From: Cytobacillus eiseniae
GTDB taxonomy: Bacteria > Bacillota > Bacilli > Bacillales > Cytobacillaceae
Direction: 5' to 3'
Assembly: GCF_017874625.1 (NCBI RefSeq)
Contig: NZ_JAGIKZ010000012.1
Coordinates: 45,833 to 109,832, forward strand
Length of the DNA stretch: 64,000 bases
Position 1 is the stretch's first letter. Each line of letters starts with the position of its first letter. Below are positions 35,257 through 43,580 of the stretch, piece after piece. The notes below the pieces were generated by a model. The model searched no databases. It saw nothing but the letters and a program-made list of their open reading frames with translations, and was not told where the DNA came from. A program made the translations under genes and the position numbers.

Positions 35257-36393
35257 TCAATTCCCACAGCATTTCTTAAATTTCTTTCCACTTCCGCATG
35301 GACAAGGATCGTTTCTGCCAATATTTTGACGGGTTTGGAGACTAATGACCTTCCCCTTTTTATCAGGCAAAGGAAGTAATGCTTTATTCTCCTGAGCGGA
35401 TAGCTCCTCTGATGTATACCCTTTTAATTGCCATTCCCTCGTATTATTCATAAGAGGAATAAGGGCATTCATTAGTCTTTCCACAGCTTCTAAGCTTTCA
35501 AATGTCAATTGCGTCTGTAGAAATTGAAGTAGCTGACCAGGTTGATCGCCTAATTTCACTTGAATAATTAAGTCTTCAACAAGCTGTGTTGCCTCTTGTT
35601 TCGGCAACAGATACTCCTGTTTAAATAGCGATACGAGTTGAGAAAAACCCTTTGGTTGCTCCACATAATCGGTTTCACCTGCTTCTAGCAGCTGTTTCTT
35701 CGTGAATGGATAGTAGTCAATACTTTTTCTAGATGCCTGCTCCTTTAAAATAGTTGCAGGATTATGCACTTCCCAGTAAGAATAACCGTGCTTGTCAATT
35801 TGTATTTCTTGATAGTATGCCATTGCATCAAAAATAACCTGAATGAAGGCGTGGCCATCTGGGTGAATGGGCGTATGTCTCTCTACTAAATCCACTAACT
35901 TCTCATGCGGCACTATTCCATAATAATAAAGTAACCCACGGGTTATCTTGATCCACTCCGTATTCCGCTTAACTACTGTAAGTACCGTTTCATCTCGAAC
36001 AAGCTCCGCTAGCGAAGGCAATAACTCCACAGGAATCATAACAATGGGATTGCCATTTTGAAAACTAGTAAACATAAAGCCAGTTTTACAGAGTTGCGCA
36101 ATCTCCTCTCGTTCAACATTCTTAACACTTATCACTCCATTATTGGCAATGATCCTTTTTATTAGTAATATTCGCCGCTCATCGGATTGGCTAACAATTG
36201 TTCTGGTATGTAAAGGAATTTCACCTGCCAAACATTGAATTAACTCTGCCTTTTTTAGGGAACTTGCATTTTTGATTTGTAGGTTTTTACGTATAGATTG
36301 AAGATCTGCAAGTTTTAATGTAGATAGCCCTTCCTTTAATGAAGCGATTCCCGTAATTTTACTTTTTTGATTCTTGTTTTTATTTGCCTCCAT
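35257..36393 (-). CDS. SEC-C zinc-motif protein with SAP/Rho-N-like N-terminus
   Basis: About 378 residues. The C-terminus ends [19 protein letters not shown], the SEC-C zinc motif found at the end of SecA and in YecA-like proteins. The N-terminal part ([29 protein letters not shown], near 15-60) resembles a Rho-N/SAP helical module. The long middle is alpha-helical and unassigned. ATG 36393 has GGAAGGGG upstream; the frame extends ten codons earlier. The role is unknown; SEC-C commonly mediates contact with SecB or ribosomes in SecA. Confidence 0.8.
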   Translation of the reverse strand: MEANKNKNQKSKITGIASLKEGLSTLKLADLQSIRKNLQIKNASSLKKAELIQCLAGEIPLHTRTIVSQSDERRILLIKRIIANNGVISVKNVEREEIAQLCKTGFMFTSFQNGNPIVMIPVELLPSLAELVRDETVLTVVKRNTEWIKITRGLLYYYGIVPHEKLVDLVERHTPIHPDGHAFIQVIFDAMAYYQEIQIDKHGYSYWEVHNPATILKEQASRKSIDYYPFTKKQLLEAGETDYVEQPKGFSQLVSLFKQEYLLPKQEATQLVEDLIIQVKLGDQPGQLLQFLQTQLTFESLEAVERLMNALIPLMNNTREWQLKGYTSEELSAQENKALLPLPDKKGKVISLQTRQNIGRNDPCPCGSGKKFKKCCGN

Positions 36394-36589
36394 TTTATAC
36401 CCCTTCCTCATAAAGTCCGTCAATGACTATAGGAGAAGCCTAATTGAACTCCTTACTAGCCATCTCTACTATTTCAATAATATTTTTCATTGTATCATGC
36501 ATGTACTTATATTAAACATATGAAAATAGACTAACTTCTCTTATAGAAACTACCTTTTACAAGAAGGCTGTTTTCGCAAACATTGTTGC

Positions 36590-36745
36590 TTATTAAGATA
36601 AAGTTGGTAAAGGTTGATTTCCACTCCAGGTTGCTCCCTTTCCGCGGGGTAGGCGCTGAGCCTCCTCGTCGCTTTCGCTCCTGTGGGGTCTCAGCTGTCC
36701 TACGCATCCCGCAGGAGTCTCGCACCTTCCGTTCCAATCAACCGA
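36590..36745. repeat. Bacillaceae-type GC-rich intergenic repeat
   Basis: A compact, clearly more GC-rich block in AT-rich DNA with phrases TTTCCGCGGGGTAGGCGCTG, CTCCTGTGGGGTCTCAGCTG and CCCGCAGGAGTCTCGCACCT. I recall closely similar blocks between genes in many Bacillaceae genomes. It is highly structured and contains a spurious 68-codon frame (36531-36737), which I do not call a gene. Only one copy lies in this window, so repetition is from memory, not seen here. Confidence 0.6.
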
Positions 36746-36800
36746 CCTAGTAGGTCAAACATTTAATTCAAAAGCAACAATCTTTTAGAAAAGAGCCTTC

Positions 36801-36846
36801 AAGAAAAAATAGGCTCCCCATGAGTTTGCACGACTCATGAGAAGCC
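36801..36846 (-). terminator. Terminator downstream of the DUF2812 gene
   Basis: Minus-strand stem GGCTTCTCATGAGT / ACTCATGGGGAGCC with a 7-base loop, then TATTTTTTC. Same GGCTTC-arm type as at 6904, 19626 and 54278. Confidence 0.7.
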
Positions 36847-36953
36847 TCTGTTAATCATACTTATCCCTCAATTTTCAGCAATATATTTGCATTTTACTCT
36901 TCACTCACATAATAGAGGTCGTTCTCCCTCTGCCATTTCTCCCCTCACAACTT

Positions 36954-37493
36954 CTATTCAAAAAACCCCTGCTGTTTCTCAATTGATTTTTTACGCTTGA
37001 CTATTTTTATGATAGGAAATAATAAAAGCAGCGAAACAACTAGACAAATCGATCCAACGGTTGGATTAAGGTATCCCCACGTTGTCCTGTCATCAAACAA
37101 ATTAAGGTTTGAAATACCGAGCACGACATTAAGCAAGAAAAGCAGATAAAAAACATTCAACATGCCCTTATAATAGGAAAGTCTCGACTTTGAATCCGTA
37201 TATAATTCAAAAGGTCCTTGATCTGCAGGTTTTTTCATATAGATCCAACCACCAAACTCTTTAACAATCGTAATTCCGCTATCATTTAATAGTTCAAAGT
37301 ACTCCTTCTTTTCATTAGAAGGCATTCTCATAATAAATTCATTGCGAAAAATGAAGGCCTTTGGCTCTCCTTTGCTAAACGTGAAGCGCCCCAAAGAAAA
37401 TTTCTCTAAATTCCAGCCTTGTGCTGCCATCTCATTGATCCACTTTTCCTCTTTTTCATAGTCTAAATACAGGCGATACATTACTTTCTTCAT
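36954..37493 (-). CDS. DUF2812 membrane protein
   Basis: 179 residues. The N-terminal cytoplasmic DUF2812 domain (YLDYEKEEKWINEMAAQGWN near 9-28, then FTFSKGEPKAFIFRNEF) is followed by two membrane helices (about 111-130 and 146-166) and a basic tail. The gene overlaps padR by 4 bases. PadR-DUF2812 pairs are common in Firmicutes, and the DUF2812 protein is the usual partner and probable target of the repressor; its molecular role is not known. Confidence 0.85.
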   Translation of the reverse strand: MKKVMYRLYLDYEKEEKWINEMAAQGWNLEKFSLGRFTFSKGEPKAFIFRNEFIMRMPSNEKKEYFELLNDSGITIVKEFGGWIYMKKPADQGPFELYTDSKSRLSYYKGMLNVFYLLFLLNVVLGISNLNLFDDRTTWGYLNPTVGSICLVVSLLLLFPIIKIVKRKKSIEKQQGFFE

Positions 37494-37807
37494 AGCAGGT
37501 CCTCTCCTTTCACAATTCTTGAACCGTTCTGATACAACTCACTTAGTCGTTTGATTTCATGCTCAATAGCCACTTTCCCTGCATCTGTTATCACATATTC
37601 CTTCTTACGTCCGTCCTCATCTAATGGAACAATCCATTTCTTCTTCACCAATGTTTTAATGGCTCCATAAATGGTTCCAGCACCAAGCCCAACTCGACCG
37701 TTACTTATTTCCGAAACAAACTGCATAATTCCATATCCGTGTCTAGGCTCATAGAGCGATAATAAAATATAATAAACACCTTCTGTTAATGGAGCATTTT
37801 CCTCCAT
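37490..37807 (-). CDS. PadR family transcriptional regulator
   Basis: 105 residues. The winged helix has the typical PadR order: ILLSLYEPRHGYGIMQFVSE near 17-36, LGAGTIYGAIKTLVKKKWI (recognition helix), then the wing DEDGRKKEYVITDAGK. A short C-terminal helix supports dimers. ATG 37807 follows GGTGAAGGA; an in-frame GTG start at 37828 is less likely. An extended inverted repeat lies directly upstream, so self-repression of the padR-DUF2812 operon is likely. Confidence 0.9.
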   Translation of the reverse strand: MEENAPLTEGVYYILLSLYEPRHGYGIMQFVSEISNGRVGLGAGTIYGAIKTLVKKKWIVPLDEDGRKKEYVITDAGKVAIEHEIKRLSELYQNGSRIVKGEDLL

Positions 37808-37832
37808 TCCTTCACCACCTATCGTCAAACGT

Positions 37833-37875
37833 TATATCGACTGTTGATATATATAATATATCAGCAGCCGATATA
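37833..37875. promoter_or_regulatory. PadR operator: 43-bp inverted repeat
   Basis: Arms 37833-37850 (TATATCGACTGTTGATAT) and 37857-37875 (TATATCAGCAGCCGATATA) are reverse complements apart from two positions. Each arm is itself partly palindromic (ATATC...GATAT). The site lies 26 bases before the padR ATG and probably covers the promoter. Confidence 0.65.
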
Positions 37876-37937
37876 ATTATCAATAATATACATGGCCTAA
37901 TTTTTATGAATGGCAGAATAGATAAGAACCATTTTAC

Positions 37938-37998
37938 AAAATAAATACGCCGAAAATGCTTGAACAAATGATTAGGCATTTCCGGCGTATTTATTTTT
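37938..37998. terminator. Long terminator after the DUF4183 gene
   Basis: About 22-bp stem AAATAAATACGCCG..ATGC / GCAT..CGGCGTATTTATTT with one mismatch and a 16-base loop, flanked by A and T tracts. It ends the minus-strand DUF4183 transcript and could work both ways. Confidence 0.75.
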
Positions 37999-38091
37999 AC
38001 GTTCAAATTGAAAAGAAAACAGATAGGTTGTACCCATTTTTAGCCCTCTTTTTAACTAAATTTTCTCCCTATATGCATTCTGAATGCCTTC

Positions 38092-38472
38092 TCAATTATA
38101 TATCGTAATAAATTGAAGTGTAATTGGGACATTTCTTTGCGGCACATCTGATGTTTTTAACTGTAAACACCCTTTACTCACAGTATAAGCAGTAGGTGAC
38201 TGCAGCACACCATTAATAAAAAGATTGATGAAAGAAACAGTTTCTGGAGCTAGAATTCCCTGATCTCCATATTCCTTTAATTCATCTTCATTCGTATAAA
38301 TGTGGTTAACTCCATCAGACAATGCATAATAGTGATACGTATCAACTTTAGCTACTTTCGCAACCTTCGGGGAGCAGTTTAGGGTAAAGCATAAATCCAC
38401 ACAAGTTGTTGTATTTACACAATCATAGACTTTCGGCATACAAACAACTTGTTCCTTCCTATAATTCAACAT
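38092..38472 (-). CDS. DUF4183 protein (spore-surface type)
   Basis: About 126 residues. The C-terminal DUF4183 domain carries the hallmark order [51 protein letters not shown] and [12 protein letters not shown]. The N-terminal part contains six Cys within about 25 residues ([20 protein letters not shown] and NC), possibly for cross-linking. DUF4183 proteins are found in spore formers and are thought to be exosporium or coat related. ATG 38472 has AGGTG 8 bases upstream. Confidence 0.75.
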   Translation of the reverse strand: MLNYRKEQVVCMPKVYDCVNTTTCVDLCFTLNCSPKVAKVAKVDTYHYYALSDGVNHIYTNEDELKEYGDQGILAPETVSFINLFINGVLQSPTAYTVSKGCLQLKTSDVPQRNVPITLQFITIYN

Positions 38473-38635
38473 CCGCATCTCACCTGTTCTTAATCTGAAT
38501 TCCGAAATGTTTTTATATCATAAACATCCTATTCAAATGTGGATGAATTGGTACAACTATTTTTGAAATGGAATATGGAAAAAAACAATGAATTACGAAC
38601 TTTAACCTACAAAGTACTATTAAGTAAAGTTAAAA

Positions 38636-38811
38636 GGACACTAGTTCCGCTATTCGCAAAAATAATTATGCTTTCACATGTTGATCAGACATAGATTCCG
38701 TTATTTAGCTAAAAGGATGTTATTTTTGCCTATTTATTAGCAAATAACGTACTCAGTGTCCGTTAACTCTCTAAAATAGCCTAATTTACGAGAATAGCGT
38801 ACTTGCTGTCC
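38636..38811. repeat. 176-bp nested inverted-repeat element
   Basis: Ends are inverted: GGACACTAGTTCCGCTATTC at the left, and GGACAGCAAGTACGCTATTC as the reverse complement of the right end. Two inner inverted units resemble them (CAGACATAGATTCCGTTATT at 38686 on, and CGGACACTGAGTACGTTATT as complement near 38764). So four related units face inward in pairs. There is no open reading frame, so it may be a MITE-like or BIME-like element. Confidence 0.6.
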
Positions 38812-38865
38812 ACAAAAAGCAGAAATGATATTGAGTCATACTAATATGAGATTATATAGACAAGT

Positions 38866-38902
38866 AAAAGCGCATGGATTTCCACACTGAATCCATGCGC
38901 TT
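38866..38902 (-). terminator. Terminator of the second DUF4183 gene
   Basis: Perfect 13-bp stem AAGCGCATGGATT / AATCCATGCGCTT with a 9-base loop. The minus-strand T run is short (T4). Confidence 0.65.
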
Positions 38903-39027
38903 CTGCTTGTTATTTTTATTGCTTTTTTCGCTGGGATTTCGAATGTTTTTACACATTTCCCCTACATGATCAAAACTGCATAATCAAATGATTCCCTGCT
39001 TTTACTTCTACCTACATTACTTCTACA

Positions 39028-39411
39028 TTATGTTTCAACATCAGTTGTAGAAGCCGGCGTAAAGTTCACTACCTCTAAAACGACAGGCGAGCCTGCTAAT
39101 ATACCTTCTCCATCAGCAGGTACAGCGAATGCAAGTGATCCAACAGCCGTGATTCCTGGAGTATATGTTGAAAGGTCTTCCATTTGCAGAACACCATTCA
39201 CATACACATTGAAATAACTGTTATTTAACTCTAAATCTGGAAGTTCAACTACAGGCTCTCCATTATCCTGAAAAAAATCTGCGGCGTCGATCGTTAAGCT
39301 TGTTCCAGCTGCGGCATCTGCTTCAGTTACATAGAAAAATCTTGTATTAACTGGAGTCACAAGGGTTGTTGTAGCTGCACTAATAAAGAGTTTCATAAGC
39401 TGTAAAGCCAC
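39028..39411 (-). CDS. DUF4183 protein (spore-surface type)
   Basis: 127 residues. FFYVTEADAAAGTSLTIDAA, DLELNNSYFNVYVNGVLQME and YTPGITAVGSLAFAVPADGE follow the DUF4183 pattern, with the typical YVNGVLQ core. It lacks cysteine, unlike the neighbour at 38.1 kb. The GTG start has AAAGGAG 9 bases upstream. It probably adds to the exosporium or coat, as an inference from family distribution. Confidence 0.75.
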   Translation of the reverse strand: MALQLMKLFISAATTTLVTPVNTRFFYVTEADAAAGTSLTIDAADFFQDNGEPVVELPDLELNNSYFNVYVNGVLQMEDLSTYTPGITAVGSLAFAVPADGEGILAGSPVVLEVVNFTPASTTDVET

Positions 39412-39583
39412 TTTATTTGCTCCTTTCCATATCTAAAATGTACGTTCATTATTATCATATGGAATTTTTGGACAAGGGGGGTTAGTGGAATCACACATTT
39501 TGTGGCTTATTTTTGATTCGTAGAGGAGAAAACATTTCAATCACTAGTTGATGTTTATTTACGAGTACATCTTTTTTAGCAAA

Positions 39584-39626
39584 TAAAAAAACGGCACCTT
39601 CGATTGTTACAATTAAAGGTGCCGCT
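39584..39626 (-). terminator. Terminator left from the siderophore-binding-protein gene
   Basis: Minus-strand CGGCACCTT / AAGGTGCCG core stem with extra inner pairs, followed by T7. It marks the former gene end of the relic at 39695-39964. Confidence 0.75.
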
Positions 39627-39694
39627 CTATTTTTTAGCTGTTTTATTCAGAAAATGTATTTTGTGTAGTTTCCAAAACCGATTTATTTGTTTCT

Positions 39695-39964
39695 TTATTT
39701 TAACTTACTTTCAGCTTCTGAGAGTAACTTTAAGTACTCATCAATTGAGTATTCAATGGCAAGAGCGGTTGGAGTTCCTGCTGCTGCAAGTGGAGTGTCA
39801 TTTCCAATAATTACGACAGAACCTCTCTCTATTGCTGGTATTTTTCCAAGAATTGAATCATCTTGTAGAGCCTCTAGAGTACCCTCACCACCATACGATA
39901 CCAAAATATCAGCATCCTTAAGAAGGTCTGCATTTTCTGTACTAACTTCTATATAGAATGAGCT
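39695..39964 (-). pseudogene. C-terminal relic of an iron-siderophore binding protein (FhuD/FepB type)
   Basis: About 89 codons remain open from just after a TAA at 39965: STENADLLKDADILVSYGGE, then EALQDDSILGKIPAIERGSV and GNDTPLAAAGTPTALAIEYS. This is the last third of a TroA-fold siderophore-binding lipoprotein. The first two thirds, with the signal peptide, are absent. A terminator still follows. The truncation point lies about 150 bases from the end of the defence cassette, so the cassette's arrival may have removed the rest. Confidence 0.65.
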
Positions 39965-40119
39965 TTATTATGTTTCATTTTCGCTCTACACTTAAAATAA
40001 TTGTGAATTTTTAGATAGTAAAGCCTATACTATCAACAAGATTGACTATTTAATCCAGTAAGAAATCCAACGGTTATAATAAATTAGCTCAATACAAACA
40101 CTTCTAGACCTTTAAAAGT

Positions 40120-42252
40120 TTAGAATTTTAGCCTTCTAAACGAATAAAGTTTTAGATACTCTCTCATTCCTTTAATATCTATTTCATTAGCAATATGCAT
40201 TTCTTTTTGTATATCTTTAGGTAAATAGGTGGAGAACTTCGAAAAGAAAAACTCTTGGTCTGTTGTATGTTTGATGAATGTTTCGGGAGTCCAGTTTATC
40301 TTGTTCATTTCTTGTAACAATTCTTCCATATCAAAGTTTCCATCAATTGTTATTCTCCCTGCACCATCGACTGATTTAACAGTTACACCTAGCGAGCGTA
40401 ATGCCCATACTATATTCCGAGTGATGTTAGTACCTGTATATGTTTCAAACACCATTTCCCCCTTTTCTTCCCATATGATTCTTTCTTTAAGGTTTACTTT
40501 ATAATGATGATATGGTTTCCGTAGATCCGCTAATGTAATATTTGCTTTCCCATCAATGTAACCAATTTCTTTATCAGAACAGAGAAGTTCCATCATTTTT
40601 TCTCCAATGCGTTTGTGTATTTTTACCCCACCACCGGAATATCTCGGGGGTTTTCCGTTAACAGCTTTTTGCACATAGACTTTATTTTTATCAAAATCAA
40701 TGTCTCGGATAGTCCAGAGTTTTCCTGCTAGGATAATGTTATCTCTAACATTCAACATCGATGTTTTATCTAAGGTTCCTATTCTTCGAATCCCTTCTAA
40801 TACCGTAAATTCTTCTGGTGTCATAAAAACTGCATAAAAATCTTTACTTCTAAGAATCCTTTCACCTTCGATACCTACGATTAATTCATCTATACCTCTT
40901 ATTTTCTCCAAATGGTCATTTTCAATCATGTGGCGGATAAGTTTTTCTACTAGTCGTTCGTCTAACGCATAGAAAATATGGCTAGCTTTTAATTCGGAAA
41001 CCAATTTTTCAAGTGTGATTCCGTTTGTTTCTTGGCAAATCGATAGGACTTGGTGAAATACGATGTCATACGGTATCGGATACCCTTCCGCAGGTTCTAT
41101 CCATTTTTCCAAAATAAGTTCCATAACGGCTAACGACTGAACTAAACTATCATCATCCGTTGAATAGAGTTGTAACATCTGATTAGCGCTTCTTTTTCTT
41201 CCTGAACGCCCTAAACGTTGTTTTAAAGAGGAAACCGTAAAAGTACTATCTACTTGAATAACAATATCCACATCGCCAATATCAATCCCAAGTTCTAAAG
41301 AACTAGTAGCTATTACAGTTTTCGGTACCTTTGATACTACCATTGTTTTTTCTACATATTCTCTTTCTTTTTTATCAATCGACGAGTGGTGTGCATAATA
41401 CGATTCACCAACATTATCTTTTTCCGCTAGTCTGTTTAAAAAAACAGTTGCTTCTTCTACTTCTCCTCTACTATTACAAAAGATAATAGCTTTTTGATTT
41501 TTAGTTAACTCTCGTATATCTTCAAACAATTCCACTGGCTTTTTTCGGTCCTCACCTGTTTCAAAGTGCATAAGGTAATAAAGAAGTTCTTTGTCACTAC
41601 CTTTTGCTTCGATGATTTCTACATTCTCTATGTCTTTATAATTAACCCATTCCTTTACCAATTCAAAGTTGTCAATGGTCGCCGACAACCCAACAATTCT
41701 TGCTCGTTCGTTAGTGTAATCTTCAATACGGGAGAGCAAAGAACGCAGTTGTACACCCCTGGCTGTGTTGATAAACGAGTGAATTTCATCAATAACAATA
41801 AATCCCAACCCCTTAAATAGATGCCTAATGTGCTCCGTTCGATTGATAAACAGACTTTCAACAGATTCTGGCGTGATTTGTAGAATCCCAGAAGGTTTCT
41901 TGACAAACTTATTCTTATAACTTTGACTGACATCCCCATGCCACTTATGTACAGGAATATGACTATGCTCACACAATCGTTCAATTCGTTCGAATTGATT
42001 ATTAATGAGGGCTTTTAATGGTGAAATGTACAAAACTTTCAGTTGGTCTTCTGCGTTATTTTCGATACGAGATATGATTGGTAAAAAAGCTGCTTCCGTT
42101 TTACCAGAAGCAGTTCCTGATGATACAATTACATCTTTGCTTGTTTCCATAATAATCGGGATAGTTTTGTCCTGAATAGAAGTAAACGTATCCCATTTCA
42201 TATCCCATATCTTCTTCTGCATTGTTTTTGATAATAACTGAAACGAACTCAT
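40120..42252 (-). CDS. sngC: Lhr-like DEAD/DEAH-box helicase of a Shango-type defence cassette
   Basis: 710-residue superfamily 2 ATPase. Walker A SSGTASGKT (44-52), DEIH box (156-159), SAT (191-193) and motif VI QRLGRSGR (346-353) are intact. After the two RecA domains come a winged-helix part and a beta domain as in Lhr and BREX BrxHI helicases. It is the third gene of a tight operon: 8 bases separate it from the ATPase gene. In Shango the helicase is a core effector part; the substrate nucleic acid is not known from sequence. The symbol is assigned from gene order and domains, not from a search. Confidence 0.82.
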   Translation of the reverse strand: MSSFQLLSKTMQKKIWDMKWDTFTSIQDKTIPIIMETSKDVIVSSGTASGKTEAAFLPIISRIENNAEDQLKVLYISPLKALINNQFERIERLCEHSHIPVHKWHGDVSQSYKNKFVKKPSGILQITPESVESLFINRTEHIRHLFKGLGFIVIDEIHSFINTARGVQLRSLLSRIEDYTNERARIVGLSATIDNFELVKEWVNYKDIENVEIIEAKGSDKELLYYLMHFETGEDRKKPVELFEDIRELTKNQKAIIFCNSRGEVEEATVFLNRLAEKDNVGESYYAHHSSIDKKEREYVEKTMVVSKVPKTVIATSSLELGIDIGDVDIVIQVDSTFTVSSLKQRLGRSGRKRSANQMLQLYSTDDDSLVQSLAVMELILEKWIEPAEGYPIPYDIVFHQVLSICQETNGITLEKLVSELKASHIFYALDERLVEKLIRHMIENDHLEKIRGIDELIVGIEGERILRSKDFYAVFMTPEEFTVLEGIRRIGTLDKTSMLNVRDNIILAGKLWTIRDIDFDKNKVYVQKAVNGKPPRYSGGGVKIHKRIGEKMMELLCSDKEIGYIDGKANITLADLRKPYHHYKVNLKERIIWEEKGEMVFETYTGTNITRNIVWALRSLGVTVKSVDGAGRITIDGNFDMEELLQEMNKINWTPETFIKHTTDQEFFFSKFSTYLPKDIQKEMHIANEIDIKGMREYLKLYSFRRLKF

Positions 42253-42260
42253 AAGAACCC

Positions 42261-43580
42261 CTACCCTTCAGTTCTCGAAAATCTAGAGTGAACATTAGAT
42301 GCTGTTCGTTCTTCTCCTATTTCCTGCTCTCCAAACAACTCGGAACGACCGTAGTTTGGGTTTTGATGGAGTATATTTAATGCTCCAATGAAGTTCCTAA
42401 TGACTTCCCCAACCGTTAAGTTTTCTTCTGCACCAGGTCTAGCATACTCTTCTTGAATAAAGCGCATCACTTCATCATCAGTGATGTTGGTTTCATACCC
42501 ATAATGAACAGCATGAATATCCCTTAGTTTTTGCATTAGAACGAATGTTTCGTCATACTTTAAGGATGTTAGGTTGATAACAGGCTGTGATAAATCCCGA
42601 AATTCAGTTGTCTCAAAACGATTAGATTGTAACCTTCTTTTTAATGCACCATAACTAAACAATCCCCGTCTCTCATCTTCTAGGAACTCTGGAGTGCCTC
42701 CAATTGTAATATAAAGGCCTTCTACATTCCCCTGAAGTGTATCATTGTAGATTTTTAGAATGGTTTCATAGTTCTTATCTCTCGTTTGCGGATGTGTTAT
42801 TTTATATAAATTAATAGCTTCATCTAAGTTAATTACAAGCCCTGAATATCCAATTTGTTTTACGAACTGGGAAAGTACTTTAATATATTCGTAGTAATTG
42901 TTATCAGTAATGATATCTCGGACCCCTAGGTCAGCTCGAGCTTCCGTTTTGGTTTTGTATTCGCCCCTTAACCACCTAAGCGCACAACGTTGACGTTCAC
43001 TATTATCTTCTACGAAACCATTAAAATATAAAGTTAAAATGCGAGCAAAATCATAGCCACCCGTCAGCTCATCCATTTTTGAAACCGTTTGTGTAATCTC
43101 TTGCTCTACATTTTTTACAAAATCAGGATTATCAAATTCCACAGCACTGTAACCCTTATCCTTTACAACTTTCATTTGGACTTCACTTATCCACTTATCT
43201 AAAATAGTTGGTAAAGCTCCTCCATCTGGTACCGTTGACGTCGATAAATTTTTCATCAGCTCTGTATATAAAGCAACTGCTTTTCCTTCGCTTCCATACA
43301 GCCGTCTCTCCGGGGTAAAATCTGCCTTTGCCACAACAAATTTTTCATTAAAAGCAATTTGTTGAATAAGAGCTTGAATAAAACTTTTCCCACTTCCAAA
43401 AGGACCAATAAACAGTTTTATGAATGAAGACCCTTTTTTAATGTTATCTAGATCACTTAGAATTTGTTTTGCTTCATCAGCTCTACCTACCATGATATAT
43501 TGTAATCCTCGACTCGGCACAACTCCCCCTATAAGAGAGTTAAGAATTGCCGAGGAATCTCTCTTTTTTATATTCATCAT
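42261..43580 (-). CDS. sngB: P-loop ATPase, DUF2791/BrxD-like, of a Shango-type defence cassette
   Basis: 439 residues. Walker A GPFGSGKS (59-66), Walker B GLVINLDEA (247-255) and a sensor-like ITIGGTPEF are clear. The order and the DRxRE-like SYGALKRRLQ region match the DUF2791 family, which includes BrxD of BREX type 2. The start overlaps the TerB-protein stop by 4 bases, and the helicase follows by 8 bases, so the three products should be made together. It probably controls or loads the helicase; BREX methylase and PglZ genes are absent here, so this is not BREX. Confidence 0.82.
   Translation of the reverse strand: MMNIKKRDSSAILNSLIGGVVPSRGLQYIMVGRADEAKQILSDLDNIKKGSSFIKLFIGPFGSGKSFIQALIQQIAFNEKFVVAKADFTPERRLYGSEGKAVALYTELMKNLSTSTVPDGGALPTILDKWISEVQMKVVKDKGYSAVEFDNPDFVKNVEQEITQTVSKMDELTGGYDFARILTLYFNGFVEDNSERQRCALRWLRGEYKTKTEARADLGVRDIITDNNYYEYIKVLSQFVKQIGYSGLVINLDEAINLYKITHPQTRDKNYETILKIYNDTLQGNVEGLYITIGGTPEFLEDERRGLFSYGALKRRLQSNRFETTEFRDLSQPVINLTSLKYDETFVLMQKLRDIHAVHYGYETNITDDEVMRFIQEEYARPGAEENLTVGEVIRNFIGALNILHQNPNYGRSELFGEQEIGEERTASNVHSRFSRTEG

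Larger units (their letters stand above)
38479..39027. other. Gene-free interval with repeat and terminator
   Basis: Holds the 176-bp inverted-repeat element (38636-38811) and the terminator of the second DUF4183 gene (38866-38902). No coding region was seen. Confidence 0.5.

Noticed and set aside
36531..36737. 68-codon minus-strand open frame
   Set aside because: It is read from the GC-rich intergenic repeat, has an arginine/proline-rich composition and no ribosome site.
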